Source: Armatimonadota bacterium
GTDB lineage: Bacteria > Armatimonadota > Fimbriimonadia > Fimbriimonadales > ATM1
Assembly: GCA_003577165.1 (NCBI GenBank)
Contig: QEUM01000010.1
Coordinates: forward strand, 34,885-98,884
Direction of reading: 5' to 3'
Length of the DNA: 64,000 nt
The translations under genes and the position numbers were made by a program. Shown here piece after piece: positions 25,652-34,903 of this stretch; positions within the stretch are counted from its first letter, which is position 1; every line of letters begins with the position of its first letter. Below the pieces are notes generated by a model. That model did not search any database. It was not told the DNA's origin and saw only the letters and a program-made list of their open reading frames with translations.

Positions 25652-26955
25652 CAGCCGACCATCCTCATGATCGCGTCAGCGATTCTCAGTGGATCATGCC
25701 GCACGACGTCGGTTTCCGAAATGAGGTTGCCCGCAACCGGCCGCAGGCCCATTGCCCGAATTCGATCCGAATCCGGTTCGACAAACTCCTGTCCAACTTC
25801 GGCGTATCGCTTCAGCAGGTATTGCGTCGGCATCGCTTTGTTGATCAGAACGTAATCGAAAACCCTCCGCTTAACGTTCGCTTCGATCGCGTGCACGTGA
25901 TCGCTGGCTGAGAACTGGTCGCTCTCTCCCGGCTGGGTCATGACATTGCAAACGTAAACTTTTGTTGCGGGCGAATCCGCAATCGCCTCTGCGATTCCGG
26001 GCACGAGGAGGGGCGGGATCACGCTGGTGAAAACTGATCCTGGGCCGACGACGATGATGTCTGCTTCCGCGATCGCATCGAGAACGGGAGCGTAAGCCTG
26101 GACGTTGGGAGGATCCAAGTAGATTCGCCTGACTCTCAAGCGAGATTGAGCGATGGCCGTTTCGCCGCACAGGATCGAGCCGTCTTCCATTTCGGCGCGA
26201 AGCCGAACGGATTCGAGGGTCGCCGGGAGCGCTTTGCCGCGAATCGCGAGGACCTTTCCGATCTCCTCCACGGCTTTGTCGAAATCGCCTGTGAGATCAA
26301 CCATCGCCGCGATGAGCAGGTTGCCCGTGCTGTGTCCGCTCAGCGAGCCGGACGCGCCTTCAAAGCGGTGCTGGAAGAGGTCGGTCATCGTCTTCTCTGC
26401 GTCTGCGAGCGCGACGAGGCAGTTTCTGATGTCGCCAGGAGGCAGGATGCCCTTGTCTTCGATCAGTTTCCCGCTCGAGCCGCCGTCATCCGTGACCGTC
26501 ACGACGGCTGTGATGCGGTTCGTTCGCTGCTTAAGACCTCGCAAAAGCGTCGAGAGACCAGTGCCCCCCCCGATCGCCACGACGCTCGGTCCCGCCGAGA
26601 GCGCGTGAAGTTTCAATATCGTTCCGACGATCTTTCCCTGATAGTTCGGATTGAGAGTCCTCATAATCTCGCGCATGAGGTTTTTGAGCCCGACGAACAC
26701 CACGTATCCGCCGAGAATCAGGAGCGCCCCGGAGAGATAGTGCTTCGCGACCGGCACCTGCGAAGCCTCCACGAACACGGAAAGCAGCCCATTCACAAGG
26801 TTGCCGATGCCGGCCAAGATCGGCTTCAACAGCAGGTCGAAAGAGAGCGCGACGCCCACAAGGAACATCGCAACGCCCGCGAGCACGGTGTAGAGCGCGC
26901 GGCGAAATGCCGCTGCGCTCGAAAGCCACCTCTTGATCTTATGCGGTCTTTTCAC
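25651..26955 (-). CDS. YvcK/CofD-like gluconeogenesis-factor family protein with membrane anchor
   Basis: A 434-residue protein. The C-terminal 320 residues are YvcK-like: VVAIGGGTGLSTLLRGLK, VTVTDDGGSSGKL, PPGDIRNCLVALAD, FQHRFEGASGSLSGHSTGNLLI and VGPGSVFTSVIPPLL. YvcK binds UDP-sugars and affects cell-wall and carbon metabolism in Firmicutes and Actinobacteria. Here about 100 extra N-terminal residues hold two transmembrane helices (about 17-39 and 54-75), which would tether it to the membrane. GTG start. It overlaps the holin-like gene upstream by 17 bases. Confidence 0.88.
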   Translation of the reverse strand: MKRPHKIKRWLSSAAAFRRALYTVLAGVAMFLVGVALSFDLLLKPILAGIGNLVNGLLSVFVEASQVPVAKHYLSGALLILGGYVVFVGLKNLMREIMRTLNPNYQGKIVGTILKLHALSAGPSVVAIGGGTGLSTLLRGLKQRTNRITAVVTVTDDGGSSGKLIEDKGILPPGDIRNCLVALADAEKTMTDLFQHRFEGASGSLSGHSTGNLLIAAMVDLTGDFDKAVEEIGKVLAIRGKALPATLESVRLRAEMEDGSILCGETAIAQSRLRVRRIYLDPPNVQAYAPVLDAIAEADIIVVGPGSVFTSVIPPLLVPGIAEAIADSPATKVYVCNVMTQPGESDQFSASDHVHAIEANVKRRVFDYVLINKAMPTQYLLKRYAEVGQEFVEPDSDRIRAMGLRPVAGNLISETDVVRHDPLRIADAIMRMVG

Positions 26956-27310
26956 CCTTCACCGCAAATCGACGCAAGAAGCCCAGGATCACCCCCATCA
27001 CCACGCTGCAGAAGAGCGCCGCCCAGAAGTCACCGACGAAGAACCCGATCTTCAATTGACCGACCCAAAGGAAGAGCGCGGCGTTGATCACAAGCCAAGC
27101 GATGCCGAACGTGAGACAGTTCAGCGGGGCTGTGATCAGTTTCGCCACGACGCCGACGGTCGCATTCACTAATCCAAGCAACGCTACCCCGAGGAACATG
27201 GGCCAGGGGTTCTTCGGGTCGAGGGCTGCGTCGAAGCCGAGTCGGCCTGCAACGTAGACGGCCGCCGCAAGGCTCACGGCCGAGATCATCCAGTAGAGGA
27301 GCAGGTTCAT
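26939..27310 (-). CDS. Phage holin superfamily IV-like small membrane protein
   Basis: A 123-residue protein with four hydrophobic segments, the size and layout of the 4-TM 'phage holin family' (Pfam 4TMS_phage_holin-like) widespread in bacterial chromosomes. LLYWMISAVSLAAAVYVAGRL, LGLVNATVGVVAKLI and PLNCLTFGIAWLVINAALF match the family's pattern of a conserved P-L-(N/T)-x-L-T-x-G motif. I chose the ATG at 27310 preceded by GAAGGG; a longer frame to 27370 overlaps the mutS promoter. There is no phage context, so lysis is an unlikely role. It heads the leftward operon with yvcK, gmk and coaBC. Confidence 0.75.
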   Translation of the reverse strand: MNLLLYWMISAVSLAAAVYVAGRLGFDAALDPKNPWPMFLGVALLGLVNATVGVVAKLITAPLNCLTFGIAWLVINAALFLWVGQLKIGFFVGDFWAALFCSVVMGVILGFLRRFAVKGEKTA

Positions 27311-27344
27311 GGTGTGAGCCCTTCCATTGTAGACTCGGCTCGGC

Positions 27345-27373
27345 TTGACTTGCCGTCGGGTCCCGGCCATACT
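27345..27373 (+). promoter_or_regulatory. Candidate mutS promoter
   Basis: TTGACT (27345-27350), a 17-base spacer, and CATACT (27368-27373). The predicted start of transcription is within a base or two of the mutS GTG at 27382, implying a leaderless transcript. On the opposite strand TACAAT at 27331-27326 may serve the holin-like gene. Confidence 0.55.
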
Positions 27374-27381
27374 CCGGGACC

Positions 27382-29961
27382 GTGAAGCCGCACACGCCGA
27401 TGCTCCGGCAATATTTCGCCACGAAGGAGCGGCATCCTGGAGTCCTCCTGGCGATGCGAGTCGGAGACTTCTACGAGTTCTACGGAGAGGATGCGGAAAC
27501 CGCGGCTCGCGCCCTGTCCATCACTCTCACCGGCCGGGAGGACGGGCCGAACGGACGCATCCCGATGGCGGGAGTTCCCTTTCACTCGGTTGAGAAGTAC
27601 CTCGCGCAACTGATCCGACAAGGATTCAAGGTTGCGCTCTGCGATCAGGTCGAAGATCCGAAGAAGGCGAAAGGGCTCGTGCGGAGGGAAGTTACGAGAG
27701 TCATCACGCCCGGCACGGTGCTGGAAGAAAGCATGCTCTCCGAGCGATCGAATAACTTCCTCGCGTCGATCGCGCCGGCGGAGGGTGGCGCCGGGATCGG
27801 ATTCCTCGATCTCTCGACAGGCGAGTTCTTGGTAACTCAAGTCGACGGAGAGGACGCGGCCGAAAAGAGCCTAAACGAAGTTGTGCGCCTGAATCCCGCA
27901 GAGTGCCTACTGCCCGAAGAAGCGGAAGAATTGTACGAGTTCCTGTCCAAGATCACGCAGGCGATCGTCACGAGGCGAAAGGGACTCAGACCGAGGGAAG
28001 CCAAAGAGAGGCTGCTGCGACAGTTTGGGACACAGTCACTTGCGCCATTCGGACTCGAAACACTCGACGCTGCGACCATGGCCGCAGGGACGATTCTCGA
28101 TTACCTCGACGAGAATGAACTCGACGCAAGCCACATCGATCACGTCGTCACCTACTCTCTCGGCGACCGAATGAGGATGGACGCGGCCACGCTGCGAAGT
28201 TTGGAACTCACGTCCAACATCTTCGACGGCGGGAGCAGGATGACGCTCTTGGAAACGCTCGATCACACGAAGACGGGAATGGGCTCGCGTCTTCTCAAGC
28301 GCTGGATCGAAGAGCCGCTGCTCGACGAAGCCGCCATCAACGACCGCCTCGACGCAGTGGAGGGTTTTCTTCGCTCCGCTTTGCAAAGGGACTCCGTTCG
28401 AGACCTTCTCGCAAGACTCTATGACATTCAGAGGCTCGTAGGAAGATGCGCGACGGCGGTCGCCAACCCGAGGGACCTCGTTGCGCTCCGCTCTTCGCTG
28501 GAAACTGTCCCGGAACTCGTCGCCAAGGCGAGCGAGTGCGCAAGCGGATCGGCGAAGAAGGCGATCGAGAACATCTCCGCCGAAGAGGAACTCACGGACC
28601 TCCTGAAGAGAGCCATCGTGGACGATCCGCCGATGACCGTTCGCGAGGGGGGGATCATTCGGCAGGGGTACTCGCAGGAACTCGACGAACTCCGCGCACT
28701 CTCGCGTGAGGGCAAGACTTACATCGCTCAACTCGAAGGAAAGGAGCGGACGGCGACCGGAATCGAACGTCTGAAAGTCGGATACAACTCCGTCTTCGGT
28801 TACTACCTCGAAGTCCCGAAGACGCAAATCGCTCACGTCCCGGACCGTTACATTCGAAAGCAAACGACGGCGAACGCGGAGCGATACATCACGGCGGAGT
28901 TAAAGGAGTTCGAGGCGAAGGTTTTGGGTTCGGAAGAAAAGGCAACCGAACTCGAATACGATCTGTTCGGTGAGATTCGATCTCAAGCCGCGGCGCGCGC
29001 GAGCAGCCTGCTTCGCACCGCAAGATCAATCGCAGAACTGGACGTGTTTCAATCCCTCGCCCACGTCGCTTCGGCCAATCGTTACTGCAGACCAGTGCTG
29101 AGAGAGGCGCATGAGATCGATCTCAAGGCCGCAAGGCATCCGGTCGTCGAAGCGAAGATGGGTCTGGGTTCCTTTGTGCCGAACGACGTGCGGCTGACCG
29201 ACACCGCTTCGCTCATCGTGCTCACGGGCCCGAACATGAGCGGGAAGTCGACCTACTTGCGACAGACCGCGCACGTCGTTCTCATGGCGCAGATCGGCAG
29301 TTTCGTTCCGGCGCAATCGGCAACGCTCGGAATCACGGATAGGGTCTTCGCGAGAATCGGAGCGCGAGACGAGATCGCCACGGGACAGAGCACGTTCATG
29401 GTCGAGATGACCGAGGCAGCCAACATCCTCCACCACGCAACGGAACGGAGCCTCGTGATCCTCGATGAGATCGGTCGCGGTACGAGCACGTTTGATGGCC
29501 TGGCCATAGCATGGGCTATCGCGGAGCGGCTTGCAAGGGTGCGATCGAAGACGCTTTTTGCCACCCACTATCATCAGCTGAATCGTCTGGCAGAACAGGA
29601 ACCGACGGTTCGTAACTATCGAGTCGCCGTGCGCGAGGAAGGGGATAAGGTGATCTGGCTTCACAAGGTGCTGGAGGGGGGGACGGACCGAAGTTACGGG
29701 ATTCAGGTCGCTCGGATGGCAGGTGTCCCTGCTTCCGTGCTCGAACGCGCCTCGGAAATCCTCGACCAATTAGAAGGGTCCGAGGCCGCTCCCGCAGCAT
29801 CGAAAATCCAGGAGCAGACACTGCAGATGACGCTCTTCACCGGTGAGCCGCCAGAAGTGGTGAAGCGACTCCGTAGCCTCGACACCTCCTCTCTCACTCC
29901 GCTCGAGGCGTTGGTTCTTCTCGACAACCTAAAGCGAGAGTACGCAGACAAGAATGGCTGA
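27382..29961 (+). CDS. mutS: DNA mismatch repair protein MutS
   Basis: An 859-residue MutS. The N-terminal mismatch-recognition domain has the Phe-x-Glu motif in GDFYEFYGEDAE (residues 26-37 or so), followed by connector, lever and clamp domains. The ATPase has Walker A GPNMSGKST around residue 616, LVILDEIGRGTSTFDG and ATHYHQL. Length fits MutS1. No mutL is adjacent; priA follows with an 8-base overlap. GTG start lacks an SD. Confidence 0.96.
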   Translation: MKPHTPMLRQYFATKERHPGVLLAMRVGDFYEFYGEDAETAARALSITLTGREDGPNGRIPMAGVPFHSVEKYLAQLIRQGFKVALCDQVEDPKKAKGLVRREVTRVITPGTVLEESMLSERSNNFLASIAPAEGGAGIGFLDLSTGEFLVTQVDGEDAAEKSLNEVVRLNPAECLLPEEAEELYEFLSKITQAIVTRRKGLRPREAKERLLRQFGTQSLAPFGLETLDAATMAAGTILDYLDENELDASHIDHVVTYSLGDRMRMDAATLRSLELTSNIFDGGSRMTLLETLDHTKTGMGSRLLKRWIEEPLLDEAAINDRLDAVEGFLRSALQRDSVRDLLARLYDIQRLVGRCATAVANPRDLVALRSSLETVPELVAKASECASGSAKKAIENISAEEELTDLLKRAIVDDPPMTVREGGIIRQGYSQELDELRALSREGKTYIAQLEGKERTATGIERLKVGYNSVFGYYLEVPKTQIAHVPDRYIRKQTTANAERYITAELKEFEAKVLGSEEKATELEYDLFGEIRSQAAARASSLLRTARSIAELDVFQSLAHVASANRYCRPVLREAHEIDLKAARHPVVEAKMGLGSFVPNDVRLTDTASLIVLTGPNMSGKSTYLRQTAHVVLMAQIGSFVPAQSATLGITDRVFARIGARDEIATGQSTFMVEMTEAANILHHATERSLVILDEIGRGTSTFDGLAIAWAIAERLARVRSKTLFATHYHQLNRLAEQEPTVRNYRVAVREEGDKVIWLHKVLEGGTDRSYGIQVARMAGVPASVLERASEILDQLEGSEAAPAASKIQEQTLQMTLFTGEPPEVVKRLRSLDTSSLTPLEALVLLDNLKREYADKNG

Positions 29962-32353
29962 GGCGCTGCGTGTCGTCGAGTGCGTGCCCGACGTCGCAGT
30001 GAAGGGGCTCGGTGAGTCCTACACGTATCTTCTGCCGGATGCGATGGAGGTCGCTTCCGGAGACGCGCTCCTCGTCCCCTTCGGCAACCGGGTCGTCTTG
30101 GCGTATGCCGTCGAGGCCAAGTCTGTTCGCGCAGAAGACCTTTCTGTGCCGGCGAGCAGACTGAGGCGCGCAGTCGCCCTCGTGGAGGGCCTCTCTCTGC
30201 CGAACGAACTCATCGACACGATGATCCGGACTGCGACTGCGACCCTCTCGACTCCCGCCGCGGCGCTCCGCGCAGCAATGCCTCCCGGCGCGCGCGCCAG
30301 GCTCACGACGCAAATCGTCGTTCAGAAAGAGGAGGCGGGCGATCTGTCCGCCGAGGAGTCGGAGGCGCTGAAGGCCATCCTGGAGCGGGGGGGGACTGTG
30401 TCGGCAACTTCCGCAACTCGCGTCATGAGTCCCGCGATACGCAATGGTCTATTGGAAACGGGCCACGTCGCGCTGCGGTACTCCCTCGGCAAGGAACGCT
30501 CGTCCTTTCCGAAGGCGGTGAAGATCGCCGACGAAGCGGCGGCAGTGGAGTTCTTAGCGAAGGAGGCGAAGTCGAAGCCCGCGCAAGCCGCCGTCCTCGA
30601 TTCCCTCACTCGCACACCCGGCGGTTGGATCGAAGTCCAGGAGTTGAAACTCACGACGGGATGTTCGGACGAAACTCTGAAGAGGCTCCTTGAATCGCGG
30701 CTTATCGTCGAAGTCAAGCGCGAGGCGAGACTCCGCTCGCGCACTCCGCCCCTTTCACTGACCCCGGAACAAGAGTTCGCATGCGCCCCGATTCTTCGAA
30801 GCATCGGAGAGATGAAGTTCGATGAGTTCCTCCTGTTTGGAGTCACAGGCAGCGGAAAGACCGAGGTGTACATGAGGGCGATCGAAGCGGCACTCGCCGC
30901 GGGCAGGCAGGCGCTCTTCTTGGTGCCAGAGATCTCACTTGGTGCGCAGATCGTTGCCGAACTACGAGGTCGGTTTGGTCAGAGCGTTGCGCTGCTTCAC
31001 AGCAGGCTCTCCGCTCGCGAGCGGCTCGGCAATTGGAGGCGCGTGAGAAGCGGCGAATCTCCGATCGCAGTCGGGGCAAGAAGCGCGGCCATGGCGCCCC
31101 TGACGAACATCGGCGTCGTCATCCTCGACGAGGAGCACGACGCTGGATATAAGCAGGAGTCAGGCCTTCGATATCATGCGCGGGATGTTGCGCGCATGCG
31201 TTCCGTCGCTCACGGCGCAACTCTGATCCTCGGTTCCGCAACGCCTTCGGTCGAGACGTTTTACGAAGCGGACTCGAAGCGGAGCGTCGAAATTCTGCGC
31301 ATGAGCCAGCGCGCGACTTTCGAATCGCTTCCGGAAGTTAGGGTCATCGATTTGAAAAAAACGTTCGAACAGGGAAAGCCATCCATCCTCACCGACGAAC
31401 TGCATGAGGCCCTTACCGAATGTCTTGAGAGGAAGGACCAGTGTCTTTTGTTCATCAATCGCAGAGCGTTTGCGAGCGCGCTGCTCTGCCGGGAGTGTGG
31501 TCACGTTCCGAAGTGCAAGTCCTGCTCGACCTCCTTGACGTATCACCTCTCGACCAAGAGCCTGCGGTGCCACCACTGCGGGCATCGCGAGCGTGCGCCC
31601 GATGTCTGTCCGAAGTGTGAAGGCCGGCGCATCCGGCCTTTGGGGCTCGGCACGGAGCGAGTGGAGGCCGTCGTGAAGGAGGCATTTCCCTCCGCGCGCG
31701 TCGGCCGCCTCGACCGCGACGTTGCCAGTCGCCCGGACGGCGCAGAGTCGGTTCTGATGAAACTGCAGAGCGGGGAATTAGACGTCCTCGTCGGCACACA
31801 GATGATCGCCAAGGGGCTCGACTTCCCTGGCGTGTCGCTCGTTGGCGTCGTCGCCGCCGACGTTGGACTGAGCATTCCGGATTACAGAGCGAACGAGCGC
31901 ACCTTCCAACTCATTACGCAAGTGTCGGGCAGAGCGGGGCGGCACAAGCCCGGGAGAGTCATCGTGCAGACCTTTCAGCCTGAGCACCCCTCCGTCCGGT
32001 TCGGCGCCGCGCATGACTACGACGGCTTCTACAGAGAGGAGATCCGAGACCGGCAGGATGCGGAGTATCCGCCGCTCCGGAGGATCGTGCGATATGTCGC
32101 TTCTGCGGAAGTTCGCGAGGAGGCCCAGACGTTGATCCGGAGCGTCGCCGACGACCTCTCCCAACGAGAGGCCGTCGAAGTTGTCGGCCCAGCCGAGGCT
32201 CCGATTGCGCGACTGCACGGCAAGTGGAGGTTCCACCTTCTCGTCAAGTTGATGCCATCGGATGATGTGTCAATCTGTGCCGTCCCCCCTGCGCGCTTCT
32301 CGCAGAAAGGCGCGATTCTGACGGTGGATGTGGATCCGGGGTCGCTGCTTTAG
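29954..32353 (+). CDS. priA: Primosomal replication protein N', helicase PriA
   Basis: A 799-residue replication-restart helicase. The N-terminal DNA-binding domain is followed by Walker A GVTGSGKTEVY at about residue 297, LDEEHDAGYKQE, GSATPSVE, and a zinc region with eight cysteines (CRECGHVPKCKSC and CHHCGHRERAPDVCPKC). The helicase motifs VGTQMIAKGLDFPGVSLVGV and QVSGRAGRHKPG follow. Its ATG lies inside the end of mutS. priA upstream of def-fmt is a common bacterial order. Confidence 0.95.
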   Translation: MAEALRVVECVPDVAVKGLGESYTYLLPDAMEVASGDALLVPFGNRVVLAYAVEAKSVRAEDLSVPASRLRRAVALVEGLSLPNELIDTMIRTATATLSTPAAALRAAMPPGARARLTTQIVVQKEEAGDLSAEESEALKAILERGGTVSATSATRVMSPAIRNGLLETGHVALRYSLGKERSSFPKAVKIADEAAAVEFLAKEAKSKPAQAAVLDSLTRTPGGWIEVQELKLTTGCSDETLKRLLESRLIVEVKREARLRSRTPPLSLTPEQEFACAPILRSIGEMKFDEFLLFGVTGSGKTEVYMRAIEAALAAGRQALFLVPEISLGAQIVAELRGRFGQSVALLHSRLSARERLGNWRRVRSGESPIAVGARSAAMAPLTNIGVVILDEEHDAGYKQESGLRYHARDVARMRSVAHGATLILGSATPSVETFYEADSKRSVEILRMSQRATFESLPEVRVIDLKKTFEQGKPSILTDELHEALTECLERKDQCLLFINRRAFASALLCRECGHVPKCKSCSTSLTYHLSTKSLRCHHCGHRERAPDVCPKCEGRRIRPLGLGTERVEAVVKEAFPSARVGRLDRDVASRPDGAESVLMKLQSGELDVLVGTQMIAKGLDFPGVSLVGVVAADVGLSIPDYRANERTFQLITQVSGRAGRHKPGRVIVQTFQPEHPSVRFGAAHDYDGFYREEIRDRQDAEYPPLRRIVRYVASAEVREEAQTLIRSVADDLSQREAVEVVGPAEAPIARLHGKWRFHLLVKLMPSDDVSICAVPPARFSQKGAILTVDVDPGSLL

Positions 32354-32361
32354 GTCCGTGC

Positions 32362-32367
32362 AATAAT
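32362..32367 (+). promoter_or_regulatory. -10-like box before def
   Basis: AATAAT ends eight bases before the def GTG at 32376, and there is no SD between them. The spacing predicts a transcript that begins at or next to the start codon. Confidence 0.35.
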
Positions 32368-32375
32368 CGCGCCGA

Positions 32376-32906
32376 GTGGACATCTTCGTTCCTGACGAAT
32401 TCAAACCTCTGTGGGTGTTCGATGATGAGCATCCGATCGTGAAGTATCCAGCCGACGTTTTGCGCCAGGTTGCGAATCCTGTCGAACGCGTCAACAAGAA
32501 GGTGCGCGAGGTGATCGAGAAGATGACGAAGGCCATGCGCCAAGCGAACGGAATCGGACTCGCAGCCCCGCAAATGGGAGTTCCGCAGCGTGTGATTCTC
32601 ATCGCGCCGGAAGGAATGAAAGTCACAGCCTTGGTAAACCCAACGGTGACATGGTCCGACGGCGAGGCCGTTGGGCAGGAAGGCTGCCTCAGCCTTCCGG
32701 GACTCTATGGTGATGTCAAGCGCCCTGCGCGCGTCGAGGTGCGCGCACTCGATCCCTACGGAAAACCCATCACGCTCAAACTGGAAGGCATGCCGGCGCG
32801 AGTCGTGCAACACGAAATCGACCACCTCGACGGAGTGCTGTTTATCGACAAGGCAGATCCGGCGACTCTCCACTGGTCCTGGCCCGCAGGTGCCGACGCT
32901 GAGTAG
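32376..32906 (+). CDS. def: Peptide deformylase
   Basis: A 176-residue metalloenzyme that removes the formyl group from nascent proteins. All three motifs are intact: GIGLAAPQ (59-66), EGCLSLPG with metal ligand C104, and QHEIDHLDG with H146, E147 and H150. GTG start without an SD. Its TAG overlaps the fmt GTG by one base, so deformylase and formyltransferase are coupled. Confidence 0.94.
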   Translation: MDIFVPDEFKPLWVFDDEHPIVKYPADVLRQVANPVERVNKKVREVIEKMTKAMRQANGIGLAAPQMGVPQRVILIAPEGMKVTALVNPTVTWSDGEAVGQEGCLSLPGLYGDVKRPARVEVRALDPYGKPITLKLEGMPARVVQHEIDHLDGVLFIDKADPATLHWSWPAGADAE

Positions 32907-33823
32907 TGAGGCTGGCGTTCTTCGGCACGAGTTCCTTCGCGGTGCCCGCTTTGCGCGCGACGGCGGAAGCGGTCGTGCTCGTCGTGACTCAGCCCCCCCG
33001 GCCCTCGGGTCGGGGCCGCCAATTGACGTACTCTCCCGTCTGGCGAACGGCCGAATCGCTTGGGATCGAGGTGTGTGCGCCGGAGAAGGCTTCAGATCCC
33101 GCCTTCATCGAGCGAATTCGCGCGATGAAGTGCGATGCGCTCATCGTCGCAAGTTACGGTCAGATACTTAAGCAGGACCTGCTCGATTCGGCCCATCGGG
33201 GGGGGATCAACCTCCACGGCTCGATCCTCCCACGCCATCGTGGCGCAGCGCCGGTTCAGTGGACGATCCTCTCTGGGGACGCGGAAGCCGGTGTGACGCT
33301 GATGCAGATGGACCGCGGCCTGGATACCGGCGACATCATCGCCATCGCGAGGACCGAAATCGGGCCGGACGAAACCGCAGGCGAACTCGAAGAGCGGCTC
33401 TCAGAGTTGGCTTCCGACTTGCTTTGCAGTTGGATGCCTCACATACGCGACGGAGACTATCCGCGAATTCCTCAAGATGAGTCGCTTGCGACCCTCGCGC
33501 GAAAGTTGTCGAGAGCAGATGGTGCGTTGGACCTCGCGTCGGAAGCGCGAGATGCCTACAATCGTTTTCGCGCGTGCACCCCAAGGCCGGGCGCGTTTAT
33601 TCAGACCAGGTTCGGCGCGCTCAGCGTTCACGAGATGCGCTTGCAGGAAGGCTCGGGCGGTCAGATTGCGACGGTCCGGTACAAGGGGGGCGGCGACCTG
33701 GTGTTGGTTGGCACGGGCGCCGACTTCGTTCTGAAGTCGGTCCAACTTCCCGGCAAGCGCAGAGTGACCGGCGAGGAGTTCGCGAACGGCGTTCGGCTGC
33801 GGGTCGGCGATTCTCTCGTGTAG
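32906..33823 (+). CDS. fmt: Methionyl-tRNA formyltransferase
   Basis: A 305-residue enzyme that formylates initiator Met-tRNA. The N-terminal formyltransferase fold has LAFFGTSSFAVPAL, the catalytic region INLHGSILPRHRGAAPVQW with the Asn-His pair, and LDTGDI; the C-terminal OB-like domain binds tRNA (RACTPRPGAFIQTRFG). GTG start. Two poly-tracts occur: seven C at QPPR and eight G at RGG. Confidence 0.94.
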   Translation: MRLAFFGTSSFAVPALRATAEAVVLVVTQPPRPSGRGRQLTYSPVWRTAESLGIEVCAPEKASDPAFIERIRAMKCDALIVASYGQILKQDLLDSAHRGGINLHGSILPRHRGAAPVQWTILSGDAEAGVTLMQMDRGLDTGDIIAIARTEIGPDETAGELEERLSELASDLLCSWMPHIRDGDYPRIPQDESLATLARKLSRADGALDLASEARDAYNRFRACTPRPGAFIQTRFGALSVHEMRLQEGSGGQIATVRYKGGGDLVLVGTGADFVLKSVQLPGKRRVTGEEFANGVRLRVGDSLV

Positions 33824-33828
33824 TTCTC

Positions 33829-33834
33829 CATAAT
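33829..33834 (+). promoter_or_regulatory. -10-like box before the WG-repeat gene
   Basis: CATAAT overlaps an ATG at 33833. A transcript from it would start near 33841, at the in-frame GTG at 33842, so the true start may be that GTG on a leaderless message. Confidence 0.35.
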
Positions 33835-34900
33835 GCACATCGTGAAAGCCTGCGGCTGGTTGGCGTTCGTCGCTCTATTCGCGATCTCGTGCGGCGGTGA
33901 ATCGAAGGGCGGTGCATCGCAAAGCGGGGGTGCGAAACAAGAGATCGCGCTCTTCCCGTTCGCCGAAGGAGAAAAGGCGGGGTACATCGACCAAACAGGA
34001 AGAGTCGCAATTCCCGCGAAGTTCGACGCGGCCCTGGAATTCAGTGATGGCCTCGCGGCAGTACTCGTGGGCGAGGACTACGGCTACATAGACCAGAGCG
34101 GCGAGATTGTCGTCAAGCCGGCTTACGTGATGGTGGGCCCCTTTTCGGAGGGCATGGCGTGCGTGATGATCGGCGAGAAGTGGGGATTCATCGACACAGC
34201 CGGCAGGCTCGTCATTCCACCCAAATACGACATGCCGATTGGCGACGGCGTCTACCCGAGTTCGTTTTCCGACGGGCTCGCCGCTGCGCCCGTCGGAGAG
34301 AAGTGGGGGTTCATCGACAAAACCGGCAAGATGGTAGTTCCGCTCCAGTTCGAATGGGCCTACGACTTTTCAGAAGGATTGGCTAGCGTGACGAAGGACG
34401 GACTCACCGGCTACATCGACAAGTCCGGAAAATTCGTCATCGAACCCAGGTTCCAGGGCGGAGCCTCGTTCCACGAGGGCCTGGCCAGCGTCGTCATAGA
34501 CGCGAAGGTCGGCTTTATTGACAAGGCCGGGAAAGTCGTGATCGAGCCGAAGTTCGATTGGGCTGGAGACTTCTCCGAGGGATTAGCGATGGCATCGGTC
34601 GGGGAGAAGATCGGCTTCATTGACGTAAATGGCGGATTCGCCATCGCACCGAAGTTCGACGTTCCTCCGTTTGAGGTTCTCGACTTCATGAAGTTCAGCG
34701 AGGGCCTTGCGGCCGTGTACGTCGCCGGCAAGGAGTTGCACGAAGGAAGAGTCGGGTTCATCGACAAGAACGGCAAGTGGGCAATCGAACCGAAGTTCGA
34801 ATTCGCGATGCCGTTCAACAGAGGATTGGCTCGCGGTTCGGAGAATGGAAAACTCGTCTACGTCGACAAGTCGGGCAAGTACGTGTTCCGCGAGAAGTAG
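33833..34900 (+). CDS. WG-repeat lipoprotein
   Basis: A 355-residue lipoprotein with lipobox FAISC (Cys20) after a signal sequence. The mature part is made of about nine WG/KWG-type repeats of roughly 37 residues, each containing (Y/F)IDxxGxxxIxPKFD followed by FSEGLA. Such repeats form beta structures and are found in secreted proteins of unknown role. The first ATG is given; GTG at 33842 is an alternative start that suits the -10 box. It follows fmt by nine bases. Confidence 0.85.
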   Translation: MHIVKACGWLAFVALFAISCGGESKGGASQSGGAKQEIALFPFAEGEKAGYIDQTGRVAIPAKFDAALEFSDGLAAVLVGEDYGYIDQSGEIVVKPAYVMVGPFSEGMACVMIGEKWGFIDTAGRLVIPPKYDMPIGDGVYPSSFSDGLAAAPVGEKWGFIDKTGKMVVPLQFEWAYDFSEGLASVTKDGLTGYIDKSGKFVIEPRFQGGASFHEGLASVVIDAKVGFIDKAGKVVIEPKFDWAGDFSEGLAMASVGEKIGFIDVNGGFAIAPKFDVPPFEVLDFMKFSEGLAAVYVAGKELHEGRVGFIDKNGKWAIEPKFEFAMPFNRGLARGSENGKLVYVDKSGKYVFREK

Positions 34901-34903
34901 CCT

